From contig VZDJ01000101.1 in NCBI GenBank assembly GCA_008694505.1, positions 523,689 through 587,688 on the forward strand: 64,000 nucleotides of DNA, written 5' to 3'. Positions 12,917 to 27,021 of this stretch are shown one piece after another (position 1 is the stretch's first letter; each line of letters starts with the position of its first letter). The DNA is from Cyanoderma ruficeps. Lineage: Eukaryota; Chordata; Aves; Passeriformes; Timaliidae. Both the position numbers and the translations under genes were made by a program. Below the pieces are notes generated by a model. It was not told where the DNA came from. It saw only the letters and a program-made list of their open reading frames with translations, and ran no database searches.

Positions 12917-15900
12917 CCTGAGCTTATTTGACTACTAAAAGCTGCTGCAATGTTTGTTATTGCCTGTGATTCGGAAGTGCAACATCACAGAACATGCCTG
13001 AAAGCATGGGTGGGCAAATTCCTATATGGAACTGTACTTTTCAGAACTGGGTCTGCATAATTTCCCAAGCAGGCATAAATTTGTCTGAATGGACTGGGGC
13101 AGCACTTTCTTGGGGAATCGGGATTATGAGCAGTTTATAAATTGACATATGGATACCTCTGGCTGGGAGGGGGGACCTCACCCACAGAACTCAGCACAAT
13201 GCAGCTCTGCACCTACTTAGCCCATCAAGAACACCACCATAATAGAAGTCACTGCACTTGTTCCTACACCATTGAAATGCATGCTGTAGATTTATCAAGC
13301 CTTTTATTTCTCCAGGGCTTTCTGTAACACTCATTACTCAAGAATCTGGGTTTTTCAGAGTTAGTAACTGTGTTTTTGTAATGACTTGGCTAGATGAACC
13401 AGCTCTGTAAAATGTGAAATAGCCACAAGAGGTTGAGATGGAAATGTCTGTGATTCTGAGTGGCTGGTCAGACATGGATAGTCTTTGCATCATGGAGTTA
13501 AGCATTTTCTTCTTCTCTACGTAGATCCAGCAGAAGGACCAATGAAAAACATATAGAAATCTGCCTCTCAGCTGTGGTTCCTGGGCCAACCCTAGAGCAG
13601 CTCAATAGTGCAGTTTTATGCCTCACTGTGTGGTCTTCACATTCTTCAGCTGCAAAGGTAAACATGGCTTCTATTGAACATGCACAGACTGTACTTTTGA
13701 AGGGTCTGTAACTTGACTGAATTTGGTCAGATTTTCACTGGGTAGGAAAAGAAATTACTAACAGACAAGCTGTACTGTCACTGCCATCTATGATGTGTGC
13801 TCTAAACTTCCAGATTTTGCAGAAAACATTGCCAGAATTTACCAGAACTGAGTATTATTTGTTTCTCCTCTTGGGCTGGTAAAGGCTGGGAGGGATAAAT
13901 CCTAAAGTGTGTAAAATTTGAACCTCAAATGGTGATGGCTTGGGAGTGCCATAAAGTAAAATGCAGGCTGCAAAACTTGAAGCTTAGGCTGGTAGTAGTC
14001 TGGGCTTCCAGCCTGCTGACATAGTTTTTTTATACACTTCATCTAAGTTATTTTCTTGTATTTGCTGTACTTTGCTACTCTTAGACACTTTTATGCCAGG
14101 AATATATTTATCTATATATAATTTTCCATGAAAAAGTGATCTATCTGCATATGCATGCAATGTAGACAGATGGAATACAATCTAGTTTATGTAGTATCAA
14201 CAAACCCATGCTCTTCTTTTTTGCCTTTACATTTAACTTAAATTACATTTTGAATGCCACCATCTGCACAGTAGTATCTCTCAGCAAGGCCTGCTGTTCC
14301 TAAAAGCTATTAATTGAAAAACTCTGCCTACTCTGAAACAAAACCACCCTACATACCCCTTTTCTCAAGAACTCAAGGAAAAAAAAAAGAAACTAATAGG
14401 TGTGATGAGGCATTTTGGTGTTATTTCAGATAAATATAGTTGTGAAATCTAAAGATGCAACTCCTTTATATCCACCTTGTTAATTAATAAAATTCCTTAA
14501 ATATAAGTTAATCACCTTTCAAATGTTTTCTTAATAGCTTTGAGGATGGGCTCACGAGCATGTCTGGAGAGCAGTCCTTCCCCAGTGTTGCCAAATTCCA
14601 GCTCAGCCTCACTGCAGGACCTCTGCTGTGGAGATGTGTGAGCTGGGGACAGCTCTACAGGGCCTGTGTTCCATTCAGTTCAAAGGAGATGGATTTAATT
14701 ACAAGTGGCATAATTTTAAAAGATTTTGTAGTTCAGAAAAGCTCGTAAAAATCCTTGCCGGCGAACTAAATAAATGATCCTTTATTGCGTCTCTTCATCT
14801 TTGTATGGCTGCAGGCTGTTTAACAAGGACCTCTGCTGTTCGTTTAATTTATTACACCCCCTTACACTTCACATTCTTCCAATTATTTTTAATGAGTTCT
14901 CGTTTTGTTGCTCTTTCACAACATTTTTTCATGTCCCTTGTGTGCTTACATGCACCAACTCTATGTCACATAAAAAAATTGCAAATCCTTCAATACCAGC
15001 TGCTGTAGTTAATAAACTTGTAACTTTACCCTTGTTGAACTATGTCAAATCCCTGTAACATCTGGCATGTTGTAATTTCTATGCTATTGAGGGTTGAATT
15101 TTTATTTAAAACTCCCAGATATGGACCTGTCAAGAATTTCTTTTCAATGTAGCTTCTTTAAACCCCTTCTGTAACCGTGAAGAATTTAAGTTGACAGCTA
15201 CCAAATATTTATAGATTTTTATATATTTAATTTGTTATGTGGATTTTTTTAAAAATTATTTTTTCTTTTGTTTTCTGATCTGGTGAATAACCCAACCAAG
15301 TGAATAATGAAATACAATTTTATTCCTGCTGAGCTGATCTTTCTGTCTGTGTCACTGAATCTGTACCTACGGATTCTCCTTGAAAGAGGAGATGGGCAGC
15401 TCTGGACAGTGATGATGGTTAAGTTAGAAAAACAGTTTTGTCTCTGTTTCTGTGTCATGTGAGATTTTTGTAGCATGATTATTCTTAATATTTTTTTAAC
15501 TCTCAATTTGTTCCTTTTTCCACTTAGTAGTGCTCTCCTTATCATAACTGGATTTCAGTAGTTCTTTCCCAAGTTGAAATTAATCCTCCAGAGTTTTTTT
15601 GCTTGTATTCCATTTAGTCCCAAACTTCTGCCCTACCACCTGGTCCCTCACCCTTACATCTGCTTCCTTTTTTTTTAAGCAAAAATCTTGTAGAGGAAGG
15701 TTTACTGGAGAGTGTCAAAGGGTTAATACATTTCTCTCTCTCACTGCAATTTAATGAATGGTCTTGGATATTAGCTCACCTGAGACTACCCCAAATGATA
15801 TATCATCTGTTCAGGCACTTTCAGGCAAACCATATCATTAGCAATGCTTCCACAGCATCCTCCCAGCTGTGTGCAAAAGCAATTTGAAAGACAGGTTAAA

Positions 15901-17039
15901 ACATTTTATTGGTTTCACAAAAGGGATGAATGAGGGGAGAGACAAAACAGAGCCATGCTCAGCTGAGGCCTCACTGTCACCACCTCTTCTCCTTGGCTCA
16001 AGGTTATGGGGCTGCACACCAGCTCATGTATAAGGTCTGACATGTATCTTTGTGTTTTGGCTTGATATAAATACCAGTATTAATATGAAAATAAATCACT
16101 TTACGTGGAGGACTTGGTGGAAACCCTTTTTTAGAAATGGGTATGACTCTTAACAGTTTAATAAAGAGATAAAACAATGGGTCCAACAACACGCTGGAAA
16201 GAGCCATTAGAGAAGAGCCATTAGAGAAGTTGTTAGTCTGTGCAGACTGCAAAACCTGCTGAAAATAAGCTTTCTTATTTGTGTGCTTCTCCCATTCTAC
16301 TTTAGAGCAAAGGCTCTGTCTGCATTGCCCTGTATGCAGGATTAGGTTACATCTCCCTCCTCAAACTCTGAAGAAAGGACACAATGGTCTACAAAAATAG
16401 TTGCCTACTAAAATACCTATAAATCAAAAATTAGCAGTGTGTTTTTTTTTTTTTTATTTTCTGTGGTGCAATGAAACACATTTGATTTCATTTTCCTTGA
16501 CTGTCATGTCTACTGCCAGAGGTACCAGAATGCTTTGGGAAGGTAGTGGGCCTGGAGAGGATAATTTATAGAGCCAAACTCTCACTACTGACATACAGAC
16601 GTTCCAGCTGTAGGAAGGACCAAGAAATAAGGTTGTTGTGAACAGGGATGGAAAGGGAATGAAACCACTCACAGTTTCTAATTGGAATTTGAATTCAGCA
16701 AAATAATCCCTTTCACCATGCTGAAGTGCTAGCACTCCAGGGTAAATGATCATGTAGCTAATAGAGATAACCAGTAACAACCATGCAAAACAATTGCCCA
16801 AAACATGGAAAACTTTGAGTTGGTTCTCTGACTGTTTTACATCAGTCACAAAATTAACATTACATAATTCCCAATGCAAATGGCATAATTTCACTCTAAA
16901 GCATTTATAATTAACTTATTAACACTAATTAAAACTGTGGAAATCACTAATATGGTTCAGAATTTGCTACTTTCTTTTCCCATGTTTTGTTTCTTGTCTG
17001 CACCCAATGAAGTCTGAACTAGGAATAAAACATTTCACG
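12917..17039. other. Noncoding stretch, no gene recognised
   Basis: AT-rich unique sequence. It contains a homopolymer T run at 16442-16455 and a small 14-bp tandem duplication at 16201-16228. The 146-codon minus frame at 16454-16894 has no recognisable motif and no homologue that I know. No transposon ends were seen. Confidence 0.55.
16201..16228. repeat. 14-bp tandem duplication, two copies
   Basis: The unit 'gagccattagagaa' occurs twice without mismatch at 16201-16214 and 16215-16228. It is simple replication slippage. Confidence 0.9.
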
Positions 17040-17475
17040 AAAGGAAATGAAATCTTATGATTTCAATGAATATAATTTCGGCAAGTTTGAGTCCATTTCA
17101 CTGCACTTCATGTCATCCCGTTCCATTTAATGGTATTCACTTTTTGAATTTTGAATTTTCTTTTTTTTCTTTCTTTTCAATTGCATTTCTTTCATCATAT
17201 GTCTTCTCCTGCCTATTATAATTCTTTCCCAGATTTCAAAATTTCAATGAGTTTCATTTTGGAATGCTTTGGTTGTTTTCACTGCACCTCATGTCATCCC
17301 ATTGCAATTAATTGCGTGCACTCCGTTTTCAAATTTTCTTTACGTGTTTCAATTGCATTTCATTTCAGCATATGTTGTGTCCAGTCTGTTCATTTCACTT
17401 CATTCCCTGATTTTGAGATTTAGTTTCAAGATTTTATGATGGGATATGAAATCTTGTGGTATCAATGAGTAGCAT
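17040..17475. repeat. Diverged tandem repeat, period about 181 bp
   Basis: The block starting 'ctgcac(t/c)tcatgtcatccc' occurs at 17101 and again at 17282. Aligned downstream blocks include 'ttcaattgcatttc' followed by 'catatgt', then a 'ttccc.gatttt' block. Partial copies flank both sides: the text before 17101 resembles the end of the first full unit, and a 'tgaaatctt...tcaatgag' block recurs at 17048 and 17446. The copies differ by many substitutions and indels. It could be a small decayed satellite or minisatellite. I cannot assign it to a named family. Confidence 0.7.
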
Positions 17476-20400
17476 TACTACATTATTCACTGCTCTCTTT
17501 GCACAAAGAGATCACAAGAATCAGATCCATTCCTTTTGCCAGTTTCATATTGAGAACTCATGTTTTGTTATATTTCACAGCTTGGTCTTGAAAGAATTTA
17601 TATCGGCTTGATGATTATCTCCCTATTGTCTCAAAAACCTTGTTTATATTTTCCAGTATTTATCCTTGCATAACAGTCAGTAAATCTACAGTATCTTTTT
17701 TGTGTCCTTTCTCCATTCTCAAATGTGGGTGCTATAATGGGCTTTTGCATGGTTCTGGTGTTTCTCTTTTTCACCCTTAATTTTGAAAGGTGTAAAAATT
17801 AGGTGATTCAGGTCCCTGGTCCCTGAGTTTGTTAGAGATGGTGCAAGTGGAACTAAGTGTTTGTGTATCATAGGTAAGTAATCTCTGGCTTGTCTTTGTT
17901 CTAGCCTGAACTGTTACCACTTTATCACTGATGTTAATTGTGTCAGCCACCTGAGCCCAGTTTACTTTCTTAATGGAGATAGAAGCAGAAAGATCGAAGA
18001 AAAAATAAGGTACTAAATGAATTGCCCTTGAAAAAGCCATCTGCTACCAGCTTTTTTTTTTCATTTAGTAAAGGACTAGGTAATTCAGTTTGTTCTGATT
18101 TATGATATGTAATCCACTGTAACCCTTCCCTTCTCTGCCTCAAATATTTTCCAAATGCGCCATTTTTACAATATTGTTTGTTCCGTGTTGAGCTATCTTT
18201 TCCTCATTGTGAGGAGCTGCTCATATAATTGTAATTTCTGGGTGAAATTCCTTTCTTTTCTATTAGCAGTGTAGAGGTTTTTTTCCATGAAGTATGGTTT
18301 ATGGGCATTCTTCTCAGGTGAGCTGCCCACACCAGTGCTCTGGGAGTGCAGTCAAATGTCACTCATGTGGTGCAAATGGTCTCATTTTAATCTGATATTA
18401 AATATTCCTTCTTTATTTGCCTCTGATGAAATTCCCTCAAACTTTTATAATCAAATGACTTCCTCACTAATGGAAATTCTTAATGACCTTATGCAAATGT
18501 CTGGATATACCAACATCTCAATTTTCCTGCAAATCTTACACAAATTCACAAATGATTGTTGCCCTTCAGAGAGATCTTCTTAGAGTCTTAATAAAATTTG
18601 TTAGAAAGTGACCTCTTACTTAGAGCCATCTCTGCTGACTCAGTACATATCTCAGTGCTGCAGCTATCAGCAAATCTGGGCAATCAATGTCAGTGTTAAC
18701 CTACTGTGCAGGTGTCTGGCTGGAGATGAGACACCTGGTAGATAAATAGCTGTGTGAAAAATACCATGAAGAGACAGAGTTGCTAATCAAAATCCCTTCT
18801 GCAAGAGAGTCATTACAGCTTCACTTGACATGCATCAGTTCTGTGTCAACAGGAGTGCTCAGGGGAAATAATGGTCCATAGCACCTGCTGTGTGGTGTGG
18901 GCATGTCTGAAGTGGCTGCTCCCATTCTGTAAGTGCCCTGCGGGTTGGAGCCTGGGAAACAGAATAAGAGTCACCAACACTGAAAGTCTTCTGGAGCACA
19001 AGTACAAAACACAGCAGCACCAGGGAGAGCCAAGCATGTACCCTCCATGAAGAAAGCTGAAGGAAAGGTGTTGAGTAGGGATTGTTTTGAGAAGGCAATT
19101 TCAGTATCTTGATGGTTATCCAGTAGCTAATTGTAGCTATGAATTCTTGGATATGGACAACTAAAACATCATTAGGGTTTTTATCTGCCTTGATTTTAAT
19201 CTGCGTCTTGCCTAAGATCAGGAGAAATAATGTCCACAGTTTACAAAGAGCACAGGTATATAGACCTCCAAACATGGCAAATGCTCTTGTATTTCCACCA
19301 GTTCTGAAATATCTATTACGAAGTTTGTTTTGTTTTTTTTTCACACAGCACGGAATGATTTTAGCAAGGGCTTAGTCCCTTTAAAAGTATCTGCAGGGAC
19401 TTAGCCTTTTTTCCTCAGGACAAAAAAGAAAGATAAATAAATTAATATAATAAATTTTACAATTTTTTGTTGATTCATTAGCTTCATCAGGGTGCAAGAT
19501 TGAACATCTACATGGAAACAGCCTTCCATGGCTCTGACCTGCATTATAAATTGTCTGTAATTTAACAGTGAGTGAAGCTTAGGGGATGCAATTGCTTCAA
19601 ATGTTTGCTGCCATTAGCTTAAGGGAGAGGAAATGAGAGGATTCCAGAAGTTTTGATTTCCAAGTGAAGCATGTCAGACAGCACAGCACAAGACCTTTCT
19701 AAATTGCAATATGGCATCATATTAAACAGAAACCATCTGTGCTTCCTTTGGCTTTCCATCAGTTTACATTTTTTCTTAGATGTAGTAGTAGCAAATGTCA
19801 GAGCTTTTTCACCATTTCTCATAATGTAAAATTAATATGTGACTATCTGTAGGTCTATAACTGTCAGCTGACCCATTGCTGCAAACTCTGAGCTGTTCAT
19901 CTCAGAAGTACCAGTGGTGAACTTAAATGGAGGCACAGTATGAAGTAACTTCTATCAAAGTGTTTTACTGCTGTTAATGAAATAATAGAATAGAAATTAA
20001 TGTGAAATGATGGCTGAAAATGAGTGGCAAGCACTAGCAGGTACTGATGGGCTACATAGTGATACAGACCACTAGCACAGCATGTGGATGGATAGACCTG
20101 GGTTCCAGCGGGGTGTTTGGGCTGTACCTCTGCAGTGTCACCAGCACAAAAAAGGAGACTGGGGCTGGGCAGCCTGAGCAGGAATAGGGGATGTCAGGGC
20201 CGAGCTTGGGGAGGGAGGCTGGGGCAGCAGGGCCTTGAGGTCTGAACTTTTCCTGGAGGAAAGGAGGGGCAAGTGGTGCCTGCTGAGTGGGTGGCAGGGT
20301 AGGAGGCTTGAGGAAAAGAATGGATCTTGCTGGGGGCAGCATTAACCATCAGATGAGAAATGGCCTGTGATTTTAATTGCTGATTCCCAGGCATTAGTGG

Positions 20401-23400
20401 TTTCTTACTCTTAGGAGTGAGGATGTGAACATTTAGATTAAAAGAGCAGGGGGTTTGTGACACTGGTGATGAGAGATTGATATTCTACTGCAAGACCATC
20501 CAGGCATGAGGCCATGCATGACTGGAAGTGAGCTCCTCCTGTGCAGCCTGAGCCTGCCAGTGCTGCCATTTTTCACCTCCCCAAGGGCAGACAGCTTTTG
20601 GGGCTGGCAGGGAAACTGCACTGAGATGGGCTGTCAAAGCTGCTTGCAAGGAAGTCACCAGAATGGTGACTCTCCCTCTGAACTGGACCCTGTGGGCAGC
20701 TAGCACAGAGAGATGACCTCTGGAAATATGAGATTTTGATGATTTCTGCAACTTAAAAAACTGCCTATTGAGTTGGCTGTGAGTGAGCCTTTGTTTTGAA
20801 GGACTTTGCTGCTAGGGAGAGGGGAGGTGGATGCTTTTGATAGTGAGGGATGGAATAGTTAGAGATGATTCCAATTCTGACATTCCTTTGTCAAGCTTAG
20901 ATTCTGTCTGGCTCTGATGTGTCGAGTGCAGTTTGCACATTAAAAAGAGGTGTTCTGTCTGGGGTGGTTGAAGGGTTCTTGGCATCCTCCACCAGCTCAC
21001 AGGATACCACAATAGAATGAGTGCAAGTTTTCAGATGTACAAAGTAGGATTTATCCTGTTGAACTGCAGTGAGTCATCTCATCCTAAGGCCAGCATGGAA
21101 ATTGGTTCGGGTGAGTTCCTCTCGGCAGGCACCCAGGTATTTTTTGGGGTGTGAGCCTTATTGACCATCTCTGTCATTGATGTTGGTACTCTCTGTGTTC
21201 AGAGGGAGGGGAGCTGCCTCCCACCAGCCTGTGGAAGTGACCTGTTGAGTTTGTCTGCATCCTGCTGCTGTAGCTATATCACATTTGCCAGTGAAATACA
21301 TCATTCTGTTTTATGAGATTTTTTCTCCTCTGTTGATTCCAAGTTATAATTAATCAGGCACCAAAATGGTGCCTCTCAGCAGCTTAAAAAACAACACAGA
21401 GGTTGTTGCAGCTTACCTAGCCTGCTACTGCTCTATGTAGGCAGAGAAAGACAGAGAAAGACAGGATCACTGGGTTTTGTGGCACTTGCTTCAAGAGCAA
21501 AACAAAAGGGTCAGTTCAGGAAAGACTCATCAGTGACTGACAAAACCAAGCTAAAAGCATGAGGAGCACTTAATGTATTTCCAAAATTCAAAAGTCACCT
21601 CAAACAGTACTAACTTGTAAGTCTTCATTTTGCTCTTGTGGAAGCTGTGGAACATAAAGAGATGGAAGTAAAGAACAGATTTATTTTTTATTAGCTTTTT
21701 TTTGTTTGTTTGTTTTTTTAATAAACTTTCAGCAGATTTGCTTTTCGTAGTTAATCTTCTGTGTCACATTCTGATCCTTCTGGTTTGTTATTACACATAC
21801 TTGTGACAGCCATGGGAGCTTTGCACTGATTACAGTGTGTTGAATCAGATCAGGCTTTTCTTAGGTAAGAATGTACAAAAACTGAGATGGATCAGAAGCT
21901 AGTAGAAAAATTTCACCTAGCCTTTTAAATAAGAGTTTTAACTTAGCTATCTAATATAATGTTTGTCTTTTGAAGCAACTAATATTGCTTGTGGGGACTC
22001 CTTTTTCCCAAAATGCTAAGGCCCCCAAAAGCAAAGCAGAAGCATGAACTGGACAGTCATGAGAATAGGCAATGTATCCATTTTCTGAAGCTTGTTTTGG
22101 AAAGCTTTTCTATTTTCTTGTTCCGTTTCTGTGTCTTGAGGTTTTCTGAAAGTGTAAAGTCCAGTGCAGCCTGAAGAGATGTAATGCAGGGTTAAGAAAA
22201 AATGGCTGTGGTTCTTTCTAATATCTGCTCAGTAATGCAATGTCATGTAATGCAATGCAGATTAATGCCTCTCCTCCAGCTGGCAAACTCCTATGGATTT
22301 CACTCACACGCTCACATGTTCATACACCTACTCATGCTTTTCCCCTTTTTGTGGCCTTAAAAAAACACCCCAAAGCAAAGCCCCCAAGAGAGTCTGTTTC
22401 TGCTCACAGAATTAGCAGATCCTGGCCTGCTCTGCTGAAACATGATTAATGAAGTATAAATGGGTAGTTTTCTTATTGAAGGGCTACTGACAGATTAAAG
22501 GCTGATTAAAGTTGACTGTTGTTTATATATGAAAGGAGGCAACTACTTGATTCCTGGTGGGCAGCAGTCACTATGAAAGTTTGTTTGCTTTTGATGGAGA
22601 TGAAGGATAGAAGGATCCTGGAAGAGTACAAATTTTTCTCTAGGATGGAGCAGCTGAATGCTTGGTGTGCAGTATATTCCAGTTTTTATATATTAAAAGG
22701 TACCTAAATGCTTTGAGAGTAAGGAGGGATAGAGAACTCTTGTGGAAGCACTCGATAAATCCTGCAACAGGTATTAATCTTACTGATATCAAAAGGCTCA
22801 TCTGCTCCTTAGAGATAAGCTCTTATGTAATTTGATACTTATCAAAGACTCATGAGTTTGCAAAATTTATTTGGGAAATCATCTGAGCAAAGGCCATGGC
22901 AAGCTGTTTGTGAAAACAGCACAATATATTTCACAGCTGTCAAAGCACTGGAGCAGTCTTTCTTGCAGTATCTTAGAACACTCAAATTTCTTGCTGAAGC
23001 ACAAGAAACTAGGGAAAAGAACTACTGCCAGCTCAGACATATGCAAAATACCTCTAAGTTAAGAATGTTTGGCCACCAGGAAGCCTGTGAGCTGTGAGTC
23101 ACAGCGCTTCATCAATGCTAATAATACACAATGCTCCACCTGAAAATCTACCCCTGTGGGCTATGACAGCAGAGGTTTCAGCAGTTGCATCAGGTTTTCA
23201 TGGTGTGCACCCTGCCTGGCAGTTGCAGGGAACATGGTCCAGCTTCATTTAAGTCTTGTTTGCAGCTTCCTCCACCTTGCCTTGGAAGCTGTGTTTAAGC
23301 TGGTCCTTGCCTGAGCTGGTGACACCTGTGCCTGTACCTGGTCTTGCAGCTTGTTGATCCACACTCACAGGCTTATGCCTTGACTTGAGCAAGGGTGGTG

Positions 23401-25357
23401 TCCTTCATCCGTGGCTTGCATTTGTCTTCTTCCATTGCACACCAACCATCAGATAACTGCTTCCCTCTGGTGACCAGCATGTACAAGGAAAATCTATTGT
23501 CAGTTGTTGCCCTTACTCTTAGAAATCACTCTCTGAAAAGAAGATCAGCCTTTCTTGGTGTGTTTTGCTGTCCCATTTAATTTTCTTTTCTAGGAACTGC
23601 CTACATTTTATTCTGATCTTATTGCTCATGATAAACACGTGCTGGCTGGTAATAATCAACAACCCTAATTTCAGCAAAAAAAATTTTGAAAATTTTTGAA
23701 AGTCTATTTGCAAACACGTCAAGTGCATTTTTTTTAATGCATACTTTGATATTTTCCTTTCATTTTCTCTGATGGTGTCTCCATAATTTCAGCTTCCCTG
23801 CAGTAAACATCACAGTATGTACAGCATACAGAGACATGAACAGTGTTGAAAAATAGGTTATTCAGGGTTTGTTTTATTTGTTCACATCACCAAATAAGTT
23901 TAGGTAAGTTGGAAGCAACTTGTTTATCTCAGAGAGGTAAACAGCCAGGCTACTGTGTCCACACTGAGAATGTTTGGAATTAGGCCAGTGACAAAACTGT
24001 GAGCTGTAGTTCCTGCTTATTGTCAGAGTCCAGCACCACAGCCTCATGCAACAGCCTGCCCTGACATGGCAGGATGCAGGAAAGCAGCTGGCCCTGCTCT
24101 GTGAGGAATGGACCAGCGCTGCTGGAAACCACCCTGTGGGGTATCATTCCTCACTAATGAGCTTAAGTGGAACCAGGTGGAGTGCAGAGACAGCATGAGG
24201 AGAGATTTTGTAGAAAGCCCTGGTGTCAGAGTGGCTACGTAAATAAGTGGAGGTTTTCTTATTCAGATATGAAACAACTGGACAGCTGAAGAAGGATGCT
24301 GACAACCCAGAGGGAAACACTGCTTTGCACTTTGCTTTGGATCCATAGCAATGTCTGGCTGTATTTTTTGTGGGTGTATGGAAGGTTGTTTTTCTTATGT
24401 TAATCAAAATATGTGTTTCTCATTTTCTTTGTCACGACTTTACNGTCACGAATTTACATGGTCTTAAAGACTTAATCTGCTTCCTTCAGGTTTGATTAAA
24501 ACCTAGGTGAGAGCTTGGCTTTTGCAAGAGGCTGCATTAACTGAGGCAAGAAACCTCCACCCTCCTTAAAGACTGCTCCATATGTTGTAGATAGACCTGT
24601 TGGCTGCATTTATTCTCACCACCTCTAGGCACTGAATTCAACAGTTAGAGAAGAAGCTTGGTGCCTTTCTTAGGTCTTTCTGTACTTGACCTAGGAAAAT
24701 GCACATCTTCATCCCGCTTGGAAAAAAAAATCATGTTTTGTTGCCTTTTTTCTTCCACCCCCATTAAGCAACTCCGTGGTGACTGTGCAGCGTACCTGTC
24801 TCTGATAAGAGAGACAAATCTAGGCACAAACAAGTGAGTGCCAGGATGGTATTTGATGTTGACTTGTTAAAGACAAGATGGATCTTTATACAGGGGAATT
24901 TGCCCCCCATGTTAGGGGGTTTTTCTTATTTAATCAGACTCTCATATTATTTGGTATGCTTATTGAGATTCCAGATGGCTTTTTTTAACATACACAATAC
25001 ATGAAACCACTGAAAGGCAATCTCTGTGGAATCCCTTTGGATTTCCTATAAATATTTAGCTTCCACTCCAGCTTTTTGGCTATCTCGTTTCTGTCCTATA
25101 ATAAGGTCCTTTAATATAGCTCCCAGAGCTGTAGTATAGAACCTTACACCTTATAAAAAGGAAATTTGCAATGGATGTAAGGAAATGATATCAGAAATAT
25201 CCCTGCAAACAGCTTGCCAGTGAGTTAGAGATAGTGTCAAGGCTGGCTTTATGCCAGCACTGGGTGACCAGTGCTGTTGGATATTTTTCTAATGTTTAAT
25301 TTTTTACATATGTTCATTCCTCAGCCCCCAAAGAAATATTTTTGCAGTGATCTTAAA
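17476..25357. other. Noncoding stretch, no gene recognised
   Basis: About 7.9 kb without a recognised gene or transposon. The 161-codon minus frame at 18859-19344 starts from a non-ATG codon. It contains one hydrophobic stretch (LSLVLLCFVLVL) but no family match. A G-rich stretch at about 20,090-20,340 has open minus frames rich in Pro and Ser, which is expected from its base composition. A single ambiguous base lies at 24444. Confidence 0.55.
24431..24457. repeat. 13-bp near-duplicate flanking an ambiguous base
   Basis: 'gtcacgactttac' (24431-24443) and 'gtcacgaatttac' (24445-24457) differ at one position and are separated only by an N at 24444. This is either a tiny tandem duplication or an assembly or polishing artefact at that base. 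Confidence 0.7.
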
Positions 25358-25434
25358 AAACCAAAAAAAACCCCCCCAAACAAACAAACAAACAAACAAA
25401 AAACCACCACCAACAACAGCAACAAAAAAAACCC
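25358..25434. repeat. A/C-rich low-complexity tract
   Basis: Runs of A and C with a (CAAA)n core around 25379-25400, then CCACCA and CAACAA-type triplets. Open frames across it are compositional artefacts. Confidence 0.9.
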
Positions 25435-25984
25435 CAATATCAGCTGCTGGGTCCTTAGAAGAAAATTTTAACAAGGAATGTAGCACACACACAATGTAAC
25501 TAAATACCCTGACTATAAGAAACAGATTTCTTTAAAGATAAAGACTGTGATCATCAGTAAACAAGACAAAAATAGAGCTTTTACCTTGGGGGGAAACACG
25601 TGAAAGGAATGAAAAATCCAGTGTGGTGAATTCTTTCTTGGGCTATGTCCTACAGATGAGAGCAGAAATTCCATTACTAAGTTTGGTTACTAAAAAGGTA
25701 GAAACAAGGGAGTATTTAATGTGCATTACACTCAGCACTTTCAGTAAAACACCTCTCTGGGGGGGAGTGTCTGCTGCTAGTGTTTGCATAGATTTCACTC
25801 TGTGCAATTTGGTATAAATCTCTATTGCAAATACCTCTGCGTGGCAAGAGAGTTGTTCTTGCCACCAGAGACCTTTTTTAGCAATCAAAATCCAAGCAGA
25901 CCTCTAGCCTGCAAAACCAAACAAAATCAAACATTCCCAACCCCAAAACTCTAAGGCATGGAGCCCTTCCTCCCAATGCTGTAG

Positions 25985-26960
25985 TATCATAGAGTCATAA
26001 AATGGTTTGGGTTGGAAGGCACATAGGAGATGATCTAATTCCAACCCCCTGCTACAAGATGGGACACACTCCACTGGCCTTGGTTGCTCAGGGCCCCATC
26101 CAACCTGGCCTTGAACACTTCCAGGGATGGGGCATCCATAACTTCTCTGTCAGTGTTCAGCATCCTCACGGTAAAGAATTTCTTCTGTATATGTAACCTG
26201 AATTTCTTCTATTTCAATTTGAACTCATTTCTCCTTGTCTTATCACCATTGTTGCTGATAAAGTATGACTTTCTGATTCTCCTCTAGGCCCCTTTAAGAT
26301 TTTGGAAAGTTGCTATGAGGTTCTTACAGCCTTCTCTTCTCCAGGCTGAATATCCCTGACTTTCTCAGCACAGGAGAAGTACTCCACTCCTACAAGTTGC
26401 TGGGAATGCAGGCTGAGTCACACCTCATTCCATCAGGTGCTGCAAATCCTCAAATCGCAATTTCGTAGTTTCGCTGAGCACCTGTTGTAGTGTTCTCATG
26501 TTCCGTTCCTTTTGACTCTTCTGCTATGGATGAACAGGTCAAATATCCTCTTTTCTTCTTCACAGATTATGTTCCAGACCTCATTCAATCATCAGTCTCA
26601 TGGGGACTCTTGCCCAAAAGTTGGAAATTTTCTTTATGAGCAGCACACAGTGCAATACCCCAGTTGAAATTTGGCCAGAGCTGTGTAGGATGAAGAGATG
26701 ATCCTGCCAGTGCTGCAGACTAATTTTCTATTTTTTCACCTCAGTGTGATGTTTCTCTTTTTTCGCAGTAGCATGATGTTGTTGACTCATTTTCAGCTTG
26801 TGATCCAGAGTAACTGCCAGCTCCTTTTTTTCAGAATTGATTAGTCATCTGCCATCCAGCACCTGTGCAGCTGACAGTCTAACTACAGTAAATTCTGCAC
26901 ACCTCCTTTGAATATTATATTTCTGTTGTACTGTGCATCTGATTTATCATCATAATTTTG
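25985..26960 (-). mobile_element. CR1 LINE, 3' end, about 1 kb
   Basis: The left end shows the reverse complement of the CR1 3' terminus: 'atcatagagtcataaaatgg', then the block corresponding to 'ccttccaaccc' and the 'ggccttgaacacttccaggg' block. Further right it passes through antisense text typical of CR1 3' ORF2 ('gccttctcttctccaggctga', then near 26650 'caataccccagttgaaatttg'). It continues to the 'gttgactcattttcagcttgtgatcc' region at about 26780, which older CR1/L3 subfamilies share. The element is therefore on the minus strand, 5'-truncated and full of frame-breaking changes. The right boundary is approximate because divergence rises there. Confidence 0.85.
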
Positions 26961-27021
26961 AGTTCTATATCAGTCTTTCAATGTGTTTCTGCAAATGTGA
27001 TAATCCCAGAGCAATCATGAC

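Noticed and set aside
16454..16894. 146-codon minus-strand frame
   Set aside because: No recognisable domain or homologue, and the sequence context is ordinary AT-rich DNA.
18859..19344. 161-codon minus-strand frame with a signal-like hydrophobic stretch
   Set aside because: It has a non-ATG start, the hydrophobic run is internal, no family is recognised, and it overlaps plus-strand frames. This is expected by chance in a window this size.
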